Assembly: GCA_947372365.1 (NCBI GenBank)
Contig: CANBTK010000226.1
Span: forward strand, 1-5,046
Source of the DNA: Flavipsychrobacter stenotrophus
Lineage (GTDB): Bacteria > Bacteroidota > Bacteroidia > Chitinophagales > Chitinophagaceae
Direction of reading: 5' to 3'
DNA: 5,046 nt
Part shown: positions 1-5,046 of the stretch, in pieces
Layout of the letters: each line of letters opens with the position of its first letter
Numbering within the stretch: position 1 is the first letter of the stretch
Made by a program: the position numbers and the translations under genes
Notes under the pieces: generated by a model
Told to the model about the DNA's origin: nothing
The model's input: the letters and a program-made list of their open reading frames with translations, nothing else
Database searches by the model: none

Positions 1-201
1 AGCTTTGCCTTCATTAATTACCCTGATGAAATAGGTGCCAACAGGCAGGCTGCTCAGGTCAATGCTCATTTTAGGCATTTCGCCAGCTGTGGTAATTACA
101 GCCTGGCCTGACAGGCTGGTGACTGTAATATCAATTTTACCCGTTGCGCCTTCCAGCTCCAGGGTAACTATACCCGTGGCAGGGTTAGGGTAAACATGCA
201 C
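1..201 (-). other. T9SS type A C-terminal sorting domain (incomplete at the window edge)
   Basis: From residue 1054 the sequence reads VHVYPNPATG, then alternating hydrophobic strands (IVTLEL, KIDITV), L.GQ.V, and MSIDLSSLPVGTYFIRV, which is the hallmark order of the type A sorting domain. Sixty-seven residues are visible, ending VINEGKA. Family members normally end a few residues later with a Lys-rich strand, so only about 8-12 residues should lie beyond the edge. In studied species this domain directs export through T9SS and is removed by the PorU sortase with attachment to A-LPS. Confidence 0.92.
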
Positions 202-3200
202 ATTAGCTGCCGCTGCAAGCCCGCCAGGCTGGCCACCATTGCCGTTATCTTCGCGGCTGGCAGTTATGGTTATTGATTTAAATGCTACCGCAACGCCGCA
301 GCTATTGGTAACTGTGTATTTTATGGTGTCAACGCCAACAGCCAGCGCATATACCCTGCCGCCTGTATTAACAGTAGCCAGCGAAGTAGCCGTACTGCTC
401 CACGTGCCGCCTGTTACCGACTCGGTAAGTATAGCGTTATTGGCCCTTATAATACTGGAAACACCCGATATGGCACCAGCCGAAGGCAAACGCCTGATAT
501 TAATAATTCCCGATACGCTGCGGGTTATGCCGCAACTGTTAGTATAAGCATAAATAACGGTGTCGGTCCCAGCTGTTAAGCCCGTAACTACGCCGCCAGA
601 TGAAATGGTAGCCAGCGATGTGTTGGTAACGCTCCATACGCCACCCGCCAGCGAATTGGTCATAGTAATCGTTGCGCCGCCCTCGCATACATTAGGCACG
701 CCGCTGATGACACCCGGCGTAACAGGCGTACCCAATACGGTAACCAGCCTCAATATAGACGATGAGAAGCAACTGTTGCTTACTGTATAAGTAATAGTAG
801 CACCACCCGGCGCTACGCCTATAACTACCCCTGCCGATACTGATGCTATGCCCGGATAATTAATAGCCCATGTGCCACCGCCTACAGTAGTAGAGAGGGA
901 AAAACTGGAACCCGGGCAAACTGTTGTTGCGCCTGACAAGCTACCTGCCGAAGGCGTACCAACAACGTTAATGGAATAAGTTGCCTGGCTGCGGCAGCTA
1001 TAGGCATTATAAGCGGTGTTATAGTAGATAACGCCCGATGGGCCACCAAGGCCGCGTACTACGCCTGTAGTAGGCACAACCGATGTATTACCATCCATTG
1101 CGCCCCAGCGGCCACCAGTAGGCGAAGCTGTGAGTGTTGTTGTGCCGCCAAAGCAAACATAACTGGAACCTGAAATAACAGGCACCAAGGGGCTTGGGTT
1201 AATGGTAAAGTAAATAGTGGTTATGGCAGAATCAGTGCCGTCAGAAACTTTAACCCTGATGGTATCACGCCCGTTAAAGCTTGATGCCGGGGTATAGGAA
1301 ACACCAGTTGGCACAATAACCCCGCCTGTTGATGTAGCGGTGTAGGCAACTGCCGCAGTGCCATGGTTAGGGCCAGTAACAAGGCTCAACGTAATGGTAT
1401 TGCCAGTATCAGCGTCCATTACCTTAAGCATGTTATTGAGGTTCCACGAGCCAGCATTATCGCAAAAACCTACTGCCTGTGTACTGCCGCTAACAAATAT
1501 GGGCGCATGAGTAGGCGCAGCAAAGCTAAAATTGCCTGTGCCGTAACTAACCCTGCCGGTATCCCTTACTGTTGACCAGTTTGATGGGTTAAGGATAGCA
1601 GCCTTGAAAGAGGCTGCTGTGCCGCCCGTGCGAGGGCCAGTATATGTAGCGCCAATAGCACTGCTACCCAGGAAAAGGGCTGAAGAACTAAGGTCAGACG
1701 GGAGCCAGGTCATAAAGTTGCTGGTTGTGCCAGAAGTAAGCCAGGACGACCATACCTGCGAGCCCTGAAGCCCTAGCATACTGATAGGCGTACCATTAAA
1801 TGTACTGGGCGCTGCCGTGGCGCTGAAGTCAGAAGATATGCTGTTAGAAGTGCCGCCATTGTAGATGAATACATAGCCACCGCTTGTGCTCTGCGTCATC
1901 AAAGAACCTGTGGAGCCACAGCCACATGCTGTGGGTATATTAGAGCATGAGCCAAGGGTTGCATTGCCCAGGTCATCAATGGATATAAGCGTACCTGCTG
2001 CAATAGTTGCCCCGGTGGAATTAACCCATACCGTAGTTGTACGGCTGGTAGTAACTGCATTGTTGGCTGTATTAGCACTTGCATTGCTTGCAAAACCAGC
2101 ATTGGTAAACTTTATTACTGTACCAGCACCCAGGTTTTTCAGGGGCACCCACTGGTAACTCCTGCGGATGGGCGCGGTGTTGTTATTGATGCCAGTTATA
2201 AGTATATCGCCATAAGATAAATTTGTGGGTGCATACGGCACCACATTAATACGGAAATTAGCTGTTGTAGAGGCTGTGCCGTGGCCAATACGTACAGTAA
2301 AGGAATCTGCCCCTGTATAGCCGGTATCGGGCGTGTAGCTAAGGCCACTTGGGGCGATAATACCGCCTGCCGATGTAGCCATAAATGGAAAGCCACCCAA
2401 ATGGCCATGTACTGTAGCATGTATTACGCTTATTGTATCATGCAGGCCAGTTGTGGTGTCCACTACGGCAAGGTTAGCATTTATTGGGTTTGAAGAAGAA
2501 TTCCTGTTAACCGATATACTAGTATAGCTGCCAAATGAAAAAGCTGAACCAAATGTAAAGTTGCCAGAAGGGTAAGTAACGACAGTGCCTGAGCCGCTTA
2601 CAGTAACCCAGTTAGCAGGGTTGCAGATGGCTGCACGAAAAGCTGCAACCGTACCATTGAACCTTGGCCCGTTGTAGTAGCCGCCAATAGTGTTGCCAGC
2701 CAGGAACAAGTTACAAGAGCCCATATCTGAAGGCAGGTAGGTAAGAAAGTTGCCCGATGAACCCGAAGTAAGCCACGAGGTGTAACCGGACTGAGTGCCC
2801 TGGAACCCAAACAGCATCAAGGGGCTGCCGTTAAACGTTGAGGGTACTGAGCTAGATGCGAAGTCGGTACTCGTACTACTACTTGTGCCACCATCATAAA
2901 TAAAGAACCTGCCACCGCCTGTGCTTTGCACCATGTATGCAGTGCTGGCTGCACCACAGCCACAACTGCTTGAAAGCGCACTGCATGACCCTAGTGTTGT
3001 GCCTCCGGCATTATCATTGGTAATCACCGTACCGGCCGGTATAGTGGCACCAGTTGTATTAGCCCAAACGGTTATACCCGCTGTAGGCCTGGCGTTATTG
3101 GTTGCGTTTGCGGCGGCGTTGCTGTTAAAGCCTGCCGCCGAAAATTTTATAACTGTGCCCGGCGCCAGGCTTACCAGCGGTATCCATTGGTAATCCCTGT

Positions 3201-3360
3201 TCCCGCTTGCGGCAATATTGTTATTAAAACCAACAATCACCACATCGCCATAAGAAAGCGACGACTGCGCATGGCTGTAGGGTATGCCTGCCAGTAAAAA
3301 GAAACACACCATTAATGCCAAACGGCCATGCCAGGTAAAATTGCCCACAATGTTCTTCAT
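1..3360 (-). CDS. Large secreted T9SS type A sorting-domain surface protein, tandem duplicated modules plus Ig-like repeats (3' end cut by window)
   Basis: This frame has 1120 codons with no in-frame stop and continues beyond the left edge. The start ATG at 3360-3358 is followed by a clear signal peptide (about residues 1-31, ending SHA|Q). Domain order: module A1 about 35-279 (starts LSYGD), cadherin-like module B1 about 284-375, module A2 about 381-617, B2 about 622-722, four Ig-like repeats about 724-1034, a Gly/Asn/Ala linker 1036-1053, and a T9SS type A sorting domain from about 1054 (VYPNP, then DLSSLPVGTYFIRV). The composition is rich in Ser, Thr, Gly and Asn and poor in charged residues, as in extracellular beta proteins. 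By family knowledge such proteins cross the inner membrane by Sec and the outer membrane by T9SS, then are cleaved and attached to the surface or released. No catalytic domain is visible, so an adhesin or structural surface role is inference. There is no Shine-Dalgarno upstream, which is usual for Bacteroidota. The frame and sorting domain are very secure; the biological role is unknown. Confidence 0.93.
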   Translation of the reverse strand, partial: MKNIVGNFTWHGRLALMVCFFLLAGIPYSHAQSSLSYGDVVIVGFNNNIAASGNRDYQWIPLVSLAPGTVIKFSAAGFNSNAAANATNNARPTAGITVWANTTGATIPAGTVITNDNAGGTTLGSCSALSSSCGCGAASTAYMVQSTGGGRFFIYDGGTSSSTSTDFASSSVPSTFNGSPLMLFGFQGTQSGYTSWLTSGSSGNFLTYLPSDMGSCNLFLAGNTIGGYYNGPRFNGTVAAFRAAICNPANWVTVSGSGTVVTYPSGNFTFGSAFSFGSYTSISVNRNSSSNPINANLAVVDTTTGLHDTISVIHATVHGHLGGFPFMATSAGGIIAPSGLSYTPDTGYTGADSFTVRIGHGTASTTANFRINVVPYAPTNLSYGDILITGINNNTAPIRRSYQWVPLKNLGAGTVIKFTNAGFASNASANTANNAVTTSRTTTVWVNSTGATIAAGTLISIDDLGNATLGSCSNIPTACGCGSTGSLMTQSTSGGYVFIYNGGTSNSISSDFSATAAPSTFNGTPISMLGLQGSQVWSSWLTSGTTSNFMTWLPSDLSSSALFLGSSAIGATYTGPRTGGTAASFKAAILNPSNWSTVRDTGRVSYGTGNFSFAAPTHAPIFVSGSTQAVGFCDNAGSWNLNNMLKVMDADTGNTITLSLVTGPNHGTAAVAYTATSTGGVIVPTGVSYTPASSFNGRDTIRVKVSDGTDSAITTIYFTINPSPLVPVISGSSYVCFGGTTTLTASPTGGRWGAMDGNTSVVPTTGVVRGLGGPSGVIYYNTAYNAYSCRSQATYSINVVGTPSAGSLSGATTVCPGSSFSLSTTVGGGTWAINYPGIASVSAGVVIGVAPGGATITYTVSNSCFSSSILRLVTVLGTPVTPGVISGVPNVCEGGATITMTNSLAGGVWSVTNTSLATISSGGVVTGLTAGTDTVIYAYTNSCGITRSVSGIINIRRLPSAGAISGVSSIIRANNAILTESVTGGTWSSTATSLATVNTGGRVYALAVGVDTIKYTVTNSCGVAVAFKSITITASREDNGNGGQPGGLAAAANVHVYPNPATGIVTLELEGATGKIDITVTSLSGQAVITTAGEMPKMSIDLSSLPVGTYFIRVINEGKA
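259..1191 (-). repeat. Four tandem Ig-like repeats of about 77-79 residues (residues 724-1034)
   Basis: Each repeat starts near (A/P)G.(I/L)SG or VPVISG, contains GG.W followed in repeats 2-4 by a S.A.(V/I) motif, a GvV.G-type turn, I.Y..T or similar, and a late Cys in (N)SC. Starts fall near residues 726, 805, 882 and 961. Repeats 1-3 have an early Cys (736, 815, 892) and a late Cys (789, 864, 943), consistent with an intradomain disulfide. Repeat 4 keeps only the late Cys1021; the early position is Ile971. This style of repeat is common as a stalk or spacer in Bacteroidota cell-surface proteins and resembles bacterial Ig-like (BIG2-type) folds. The stalk role is inference. Confidence 0.8.
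1195..2220 (-). repeat. Tandem duplicated coding unit, copy 2 (modules A2 + B2, residues 381-722)
   Basis: This second copy directly abuts the first: LSYGDILITGINNN, YQWVPL, GTVIKF, GSCSNIPTACGCG (471-482), FNGTP, WLTSG, LPSD and FKAAILNPSNW, then a beta module with GVSYTPASSFNGRDTIRV. Motif spacing is almost constant (offset 344-346 residues). The DNA of the two copies has clearly diverged, so the duplication is old and both copies have been kept in frame. Copy 2 lacks two cysteines present in copy 1 (Cys216 and Cys246 correspond to Ser560 and Leu590) and has an extra one at Cys633 in module B2. Confidence 0.85.
2221..3258 (-). repeat. Tandem duplicated coding unit, copy 1 (modules A1 + B1, residues 35-380)
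   Basis: This first copy of a roughly 344-residue unit opens with LSYGDVVIVGFNNN, then YQW.PL and GTVIKF, a cysteine cluster GSCSALSSSCGCG (126-135), the FNGSP, WLTSG and LPSD motifs, and FRAAICNPANW. It is followed by a beta-rich module ending GLSYTPDTGYTGADSFTVRI, the pattern of bacterial cadherin-like/Big_9-type repeats. The same motifs recur in the same order in the next unit. Module A loosely recalls secreted modules that begin 'GD(I/L)xxxGxN' in other Bacteroidota proteins; I cannot assign it to a named family from memory. Confidence 0.85.
3268..3360 (-). other. Sec signal peptide of the T9SS surface protein
   Basis: Residues 1-31 show a short polar start with Lys2 and Arg13, a hydrophobic core LALMVCFFLLAGI (about 14-26), then a polar PYSHA ending that fits a signal peptidase I site (S-x-A before Gln32). 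There is no lipobox: the only Cys in the core (Cys19) is not in an L-x-x-C setting at the end of the hydrophobic stretch. It therefore reads as a secreted protein rather than a lipoprotein. Confidence 0.85.
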
Positions 3361-3394
3361 AAGGTTGCTAATAAAAGTTGAAAAATAAACCATA

Positions 3395-3402
3395 CAAATA
3401 TA
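3395..3402 (-). promoter_or_regulatory. Bacteroidota -7-like promoter element for the surface-protein gene
   Basis: Read on the minus strand this is TATATTTG, an exact match to the TAnnTTTG element of Bacteroidota housekeeping promoters, 34 bases before the ATG at 3360. I see no good TTG/TTTG -33 partner at the expected distance, so strength is uncertain. The rest of the 3361-3548 spacer is AT-rich near the start codon and holds no convincing terminator after lpxK. Confidence 0.5.
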
Positions 3403-3548
3403 CATTAAAATTTTATAATCTATTTGCCCTTATAGTTACCAGTTTGTTAATCTTGCAGCCAGCATTCAGGCAATTGCACATTTCCCATACAAGGCTGTGC
3501 CATTAGCGAAATATGCCGCATCGGCCCAATACTAACTTGCAGCCGCAT

Positions 3549-4685
3549 TTATTGGGTGGCCATATCGCCCCCCTGCGGTGCCTCAGGCGTATTTTCGGGC
3601 TCCAGGCCCATAGCCTGCTCCACGTATTTGCGTACCAAGTAATCCAGCTCCGGCTCGGCATTAAATAACACAGCAACCTTTATTGGCACCACAGCAATGG
3701 TTATGCCCCACTCCATTAGCTTTTCGTGGTGGAGCTGCAGGCGGGCGGCATCTTTTTCGGTAGTAGCTACTATTTTGTTGGGTGCATCCCAATTGTCGTA
3801 AGCTGTTTTAATTTCTTCCAGGTCAGTGGTTACAAAGTAATGGTGGTCCTGGTAAGTAAGGGTATGCACATCAGCGGCCTGCTGCTTCAGGTAAGCCTCC
3901 AATGGCTCGGGGCGGGCAATGCCGCATACCAGCACAGTGTGTGTTTTAGCCAGCGGCACCAACTCCCGCGTAAGGAAGTTATAGGGCGCACCATACTCAA
4001 TGCCCGTAAAAAACACTTTTTGGTGAGGTAGTGGGTTGATCTTTGCCGTTATCTCGGCTGCTGCTTGCCGGGTAAGGTTCATGGGGCACTTGGACACTAT
4101 AATTACTTCCGCCCTTTTGTAGGCAGCCCGGCTCTCCCTGAGGTTGCCGAATGGCAATATGTGGTCGGTATAAAAAGGGTGTGCGTAGTCTGTTATCAGT
4201 ATGTTCAGCCCGGCCTTTACCGACCTGTGCTGGTAAGCGTCATCCAGTAATATTACATCAATGCCCGGCCTTCGTTGCAACAGGTAGGGTATCCCGGTAA
4301 GCCTTTCCTCCGCCACGCAAACTATAGCTTCGGGGTACTTCATAAAAAACTGCATCGGCTCATCGCCTATCCTCAGCGCATTGGCTTTTTCATCGGCAAT
4401 TATAAACCCCTTGGTGTACCTTTTGTAGCCCCGGCTCATGGTAGCCACCTGGTACTGGTATTGCAGCAAATCAATCAGGTACTCGATATGGGGCGTTTTG
4501 CCCGTGCCGCCGGTTGATAGGTTGCCCACACATATTACAGGCACGCTAAAGCTGATAGAATTATAAAAATTAACATCGTACAGCCTGTTGCGCAGCCATA
4601 CCAGCGCACCATATATAAGTGTAAACGGGTATAGTGCCAGCCGAAGGGCTGATACCACATAATAAAGGAAACTATGCTCACTCAT
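3549..4685 (-). CDS. lpxK: Tetraacyldisaccharide 4'-kinase (lipid A 4'-kinase)
   Basis: The 378-residue product matches LpxK, which transfers the ATP gamma-phosphate to the 4' position of the tetraacyldisaccharide-1-phosphate to form lipid IVA at the inner-membrane surface. Visible features: an N-terminal hydrophobic segment (about 8-30) for membrane attachment; a P-loop GNLSTGGTGKTP (54-65); SRGY (84-87); IGDEP (106-110), whose Asp108 probably corresponds to the catalytic Asp of characterised LpxK; the Walker B-like ILLDDAYQHR (145-154); LPFGNLRES (177-185); CGIARPEPL (254-262); YQDHHYF (278-284), carrying the expected catalytic His (probably His281); and TTEKDAARL (308-316). Length is typical, with a short acidic, Pro-rich tail after about residue 358. 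The ATG at 4685 is chosen because the membrane segment begins at once; the nearest upstream ATG is out of frame. It is transcribed away from the gene starting at 4817 and is followed after 188 bases by the surface-protein gene on the same strand. The ATP-binding and catalytic motifs all appear intact. Confidence 0.96.
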   Translation of the reverse strand: MSEHSFLYYVVSALRLALYPFTLIYGALVWLRNRLYDVNFYNSISFSVPVICVGNLSTGGTGKTPHIEYLIDLLQYQYQVATMSRGYKRYTKGFIIADEKANALRIGDEPMQFFMKYPEAIVCVAEERLTGIPYLLQRRPGIDVILLDDAYQHRSVKAGLNILITDYAHPFYTDHILPFGNLRESRAAYKRAEVIIVSKCPMNLTRQAAAEITAKINPLPHQKVFFTGIEYGAPYNFLTRELVPLAKTHTVLVCGIARPEPLEAYLKQQAADVHTLTYQDHHYFVTTDLEEIKTAYDNWDAPNKIVATTEKDAARLQLHHEKLMEWGITIAVVPIKVAVLFNAEPELDYLVRKYVEQAMGLEPENTPEAPQGGDMATQ

Positions 4686-4689
4686 AGTG

Positions 4690-4697
4690 CAAACTTA
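4690..4697 (-). promoter_or_regulatory. TAnnTTTG match just upstream of lpxK
   Basis: On the minus strand this reads TAAGTTTG, matching TAnnTTTG, and ends only four bases before the lpxK ATG. If used, transcription would begin at or near the start codon, giving a leaderless or nearly leaderless message. A looser element, TACAGTTTG with one extra spacer base, lies at 4730-4738 and would give a leader of about 40 bases. The match may be chance. Confidence 0.3.
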
Positions 4698-4707
4698 CGT
4701 TGTAAGT
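4693..4707. promoter_or_regulatory. Perfect 6-3-6 inverted repeat before lpxK
   Basis: The arms acttac and gtaagt are exact reverse complements separated by gtt. The dyad lies 8-22 bases before the lpxK ATG and overlaps the TAAGTTTG element, a position where a repressor site or a start-proximal RNA hairpin would act. Six-base arms can occur by chance in a region this long, so the role is tentative. Confidence 0.3.
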
Positions 4708-4709
4708 AG

Positions 4710-4769
4710 ATAGCCCGCTCATGTGGGTACAAACTGTAATTAAAGGGCGCTTGCAGGAAAATAGCCCGC
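4710..4769. repeat. 9-base direct repeat in the divergent promoter region
   Basis: The sequence atagcccgc occurs at 4710-4718 and again at 4761-4769, 51 bases apart (about five helical turns). Each copy is followed within a few bases by gtac. The pair lies between the divergent lpxK and 4817 genes, so it could be a pair of regulator sites; the sequence shows only the repeat. Confidence 0.35.
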
Positions 4770-4781
4770 ATAGTACCTTTA
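4751..4781 (+). promoter_or_regulatory. Candidate promoter for the rightward hypothetical gene
   Basis: TTG at 4751-4753 and taccttta at 4774-4781 (one mismatch to TAnnTTTG) are separated by 20 bases, close to the usual Bacteroidota -33/-7 spacing. This would start transcription near 4788 and leave an A-rich leader of about 30 bases before the ATG at 4817. Confidence 0.4.
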
Positions 4782-4816
4782 TACTCTACAGTAGCCAGCA
4801 AAACAATTTTCAACAA

Positions 4817-5046
4817 ATGCCCATCATCAGCCAACTCGCCTATTCATTGGGCATCAACAGCGAAGAGCCTAATAAAGAACTGGCCCGTAAAATTGCTGCC
4901 ACTAACGACAAAAAAGCCATAGAGGAACTGGTAGCCAACCTGAACAATAAAGTAGCGCGCATACAAAGCAACTGCATTAAAACCCTGTACGAGGCCGGCG
5001 AACTGAAGCCTGAACTAACCGCACCCTATGCCAGGGAGTTTATTGC
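4817..5046 (+). CDS. Conserved hypothetical protein, possibly HEAT-like (5' part only)
   Basis: From the ATG at 4817 an open frame of 76 codons runs off the right edge. It begins MPIISQLAYSLGINSEEPN and continues with amphipathic helices: ELARKIAATNDKKAIEELV, then NKVARIQSNCIKTLYEAGE and KPELTAPYAREFI. The pattern of helix pairs, with 'IQSxCIKxLYExG..KPELxAPY', resembles a family of small uncharacterised Bacteroidota proteins that I recall as HEAT/armadillo-like; I cannot name a function. There is no signal peptide, so it is probably cytoplasmic. The start has no Shine-Dalgarno but a typical A-rich leader (caacaa just before ATG). It is divergent from lpxK across 131 bases and may share regulation with it. 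Confidence 0.75.
   Translation, partial: MPIISQLAYSLGINSEEPNKELARKIAATNDKKAIEELVANLNNKVARIQSNCIKTLYEAGELKPELTAPYAREFI

Noticed and set aside
239..790. Plus-strand open frames of 102 and 76 codons with hydrophobic Val/Leu/Pro-rich products
   Set aside because: They are antisense to the Ig-like repeats of the minus-strand gene, whose frame is unbroken and carries recognisable domains.
259..1191. Regular repeats considered as a CRISPR or DNA-level satellite
   Set aside because: The period is about 77-79 codons and conserved at the protein level only; it is a set of Ig-like domains.
1886..3193. Two similar 90-residue plus-strand open frames at 1886-2158 and 2921-3193
   Set aside because: They look like a duplicated gene pair but are antisense to the two copies of module A in the surface protein; their likeness follows from that duplication.
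3447..3503. Minus-strand 18-codon frame (MAQPCMGNVQ...) in the spacer between lpxK and the surface-protein gene
   Set aside because: It is too short, has no ribosome-binding signal or recognisable motif, and such frames are expected by chance.
3514..3548. Repeated gccgcat and a short GCCG-ATG-CGGC stem after the lpxK stop, considered as a terminator
   Set aside because: The stem is only four base pairs and has no following U-run; the two gccgcat copies are in direct, not inverted, orientation.
3726..4517. Plus-strand open frames at 3726-4031, 4065-4250 and 4275-4517
   Set aside because: All lie opposite lpxK, which has every expected motif; their products show no recognisable pattern.

Overview
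The window looks like chromosomal DNA from a Bacteroidota bacterium, probably of the Chitinophagia/Sphingobacteriia type. Three things point there: a type IX secretion (T9SS) C-terminal sorting domain on a large surface protein, an LpxK of the Bacteroidota sequence style, and TAnnTTTG-like promoter elements with no Shine-Dalgarno sequence. Base composition appears moderate (mid-to-high 40s % GC by eye, not computed).

Layout. (1) Positions 3360 down to 1, minus strand: one uninterrupted frame of 1120 codons that runs off the left edge. It encodes a secreted mosaic surface protein: signal peptide, two tandem copies of a roughly 344-residue unit (a 'YGD...NNN' module followed by a cadherin-like beta module), four Ig-like repeats, a Gly/Asn linker and a T9SS type A sorting domain that lacks its last few residues. 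I checked every codon of this frame and found no stop. All the shorter plus-strand frames across 1-3360 are its antisense shadows. (2) Positions 3361-3548: a 188-base AT-rich spacer with a Bacteroidota -7-like element for the surface protein and no convincing terminator. (3) Positions 4685-3549, minus strand: lpxK, the lipid A 4'-kinase. (4) Positions 4686-4816: a 131-base divergent intergenic region with promoter-like elements, a perfect 6-3-6 dyad next to the lpxK start and a 9-base direct repeat. (5) From 4817 to the right edge, plus strand: the start of a small conserved hypothetical, probably HEAT-like, cut off by the window.

How the genes relate. LpxK makes an essential lipid A precursor. 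T9SS type A cargo is, in studied species, anchored to A-LPS, which is built on lipid A. So both minus-strand genes serve the cell envelope, but the 188-base gap and the separate promoter-like element suggest separate transcription rather than a dedicated operon. I see no CRISPR, IS element, RNA gene or obvious new defence or biosynthetic system. The most unusual content is the internally duplicated surface protein, especially its N-terminal module with patterned cysteines.
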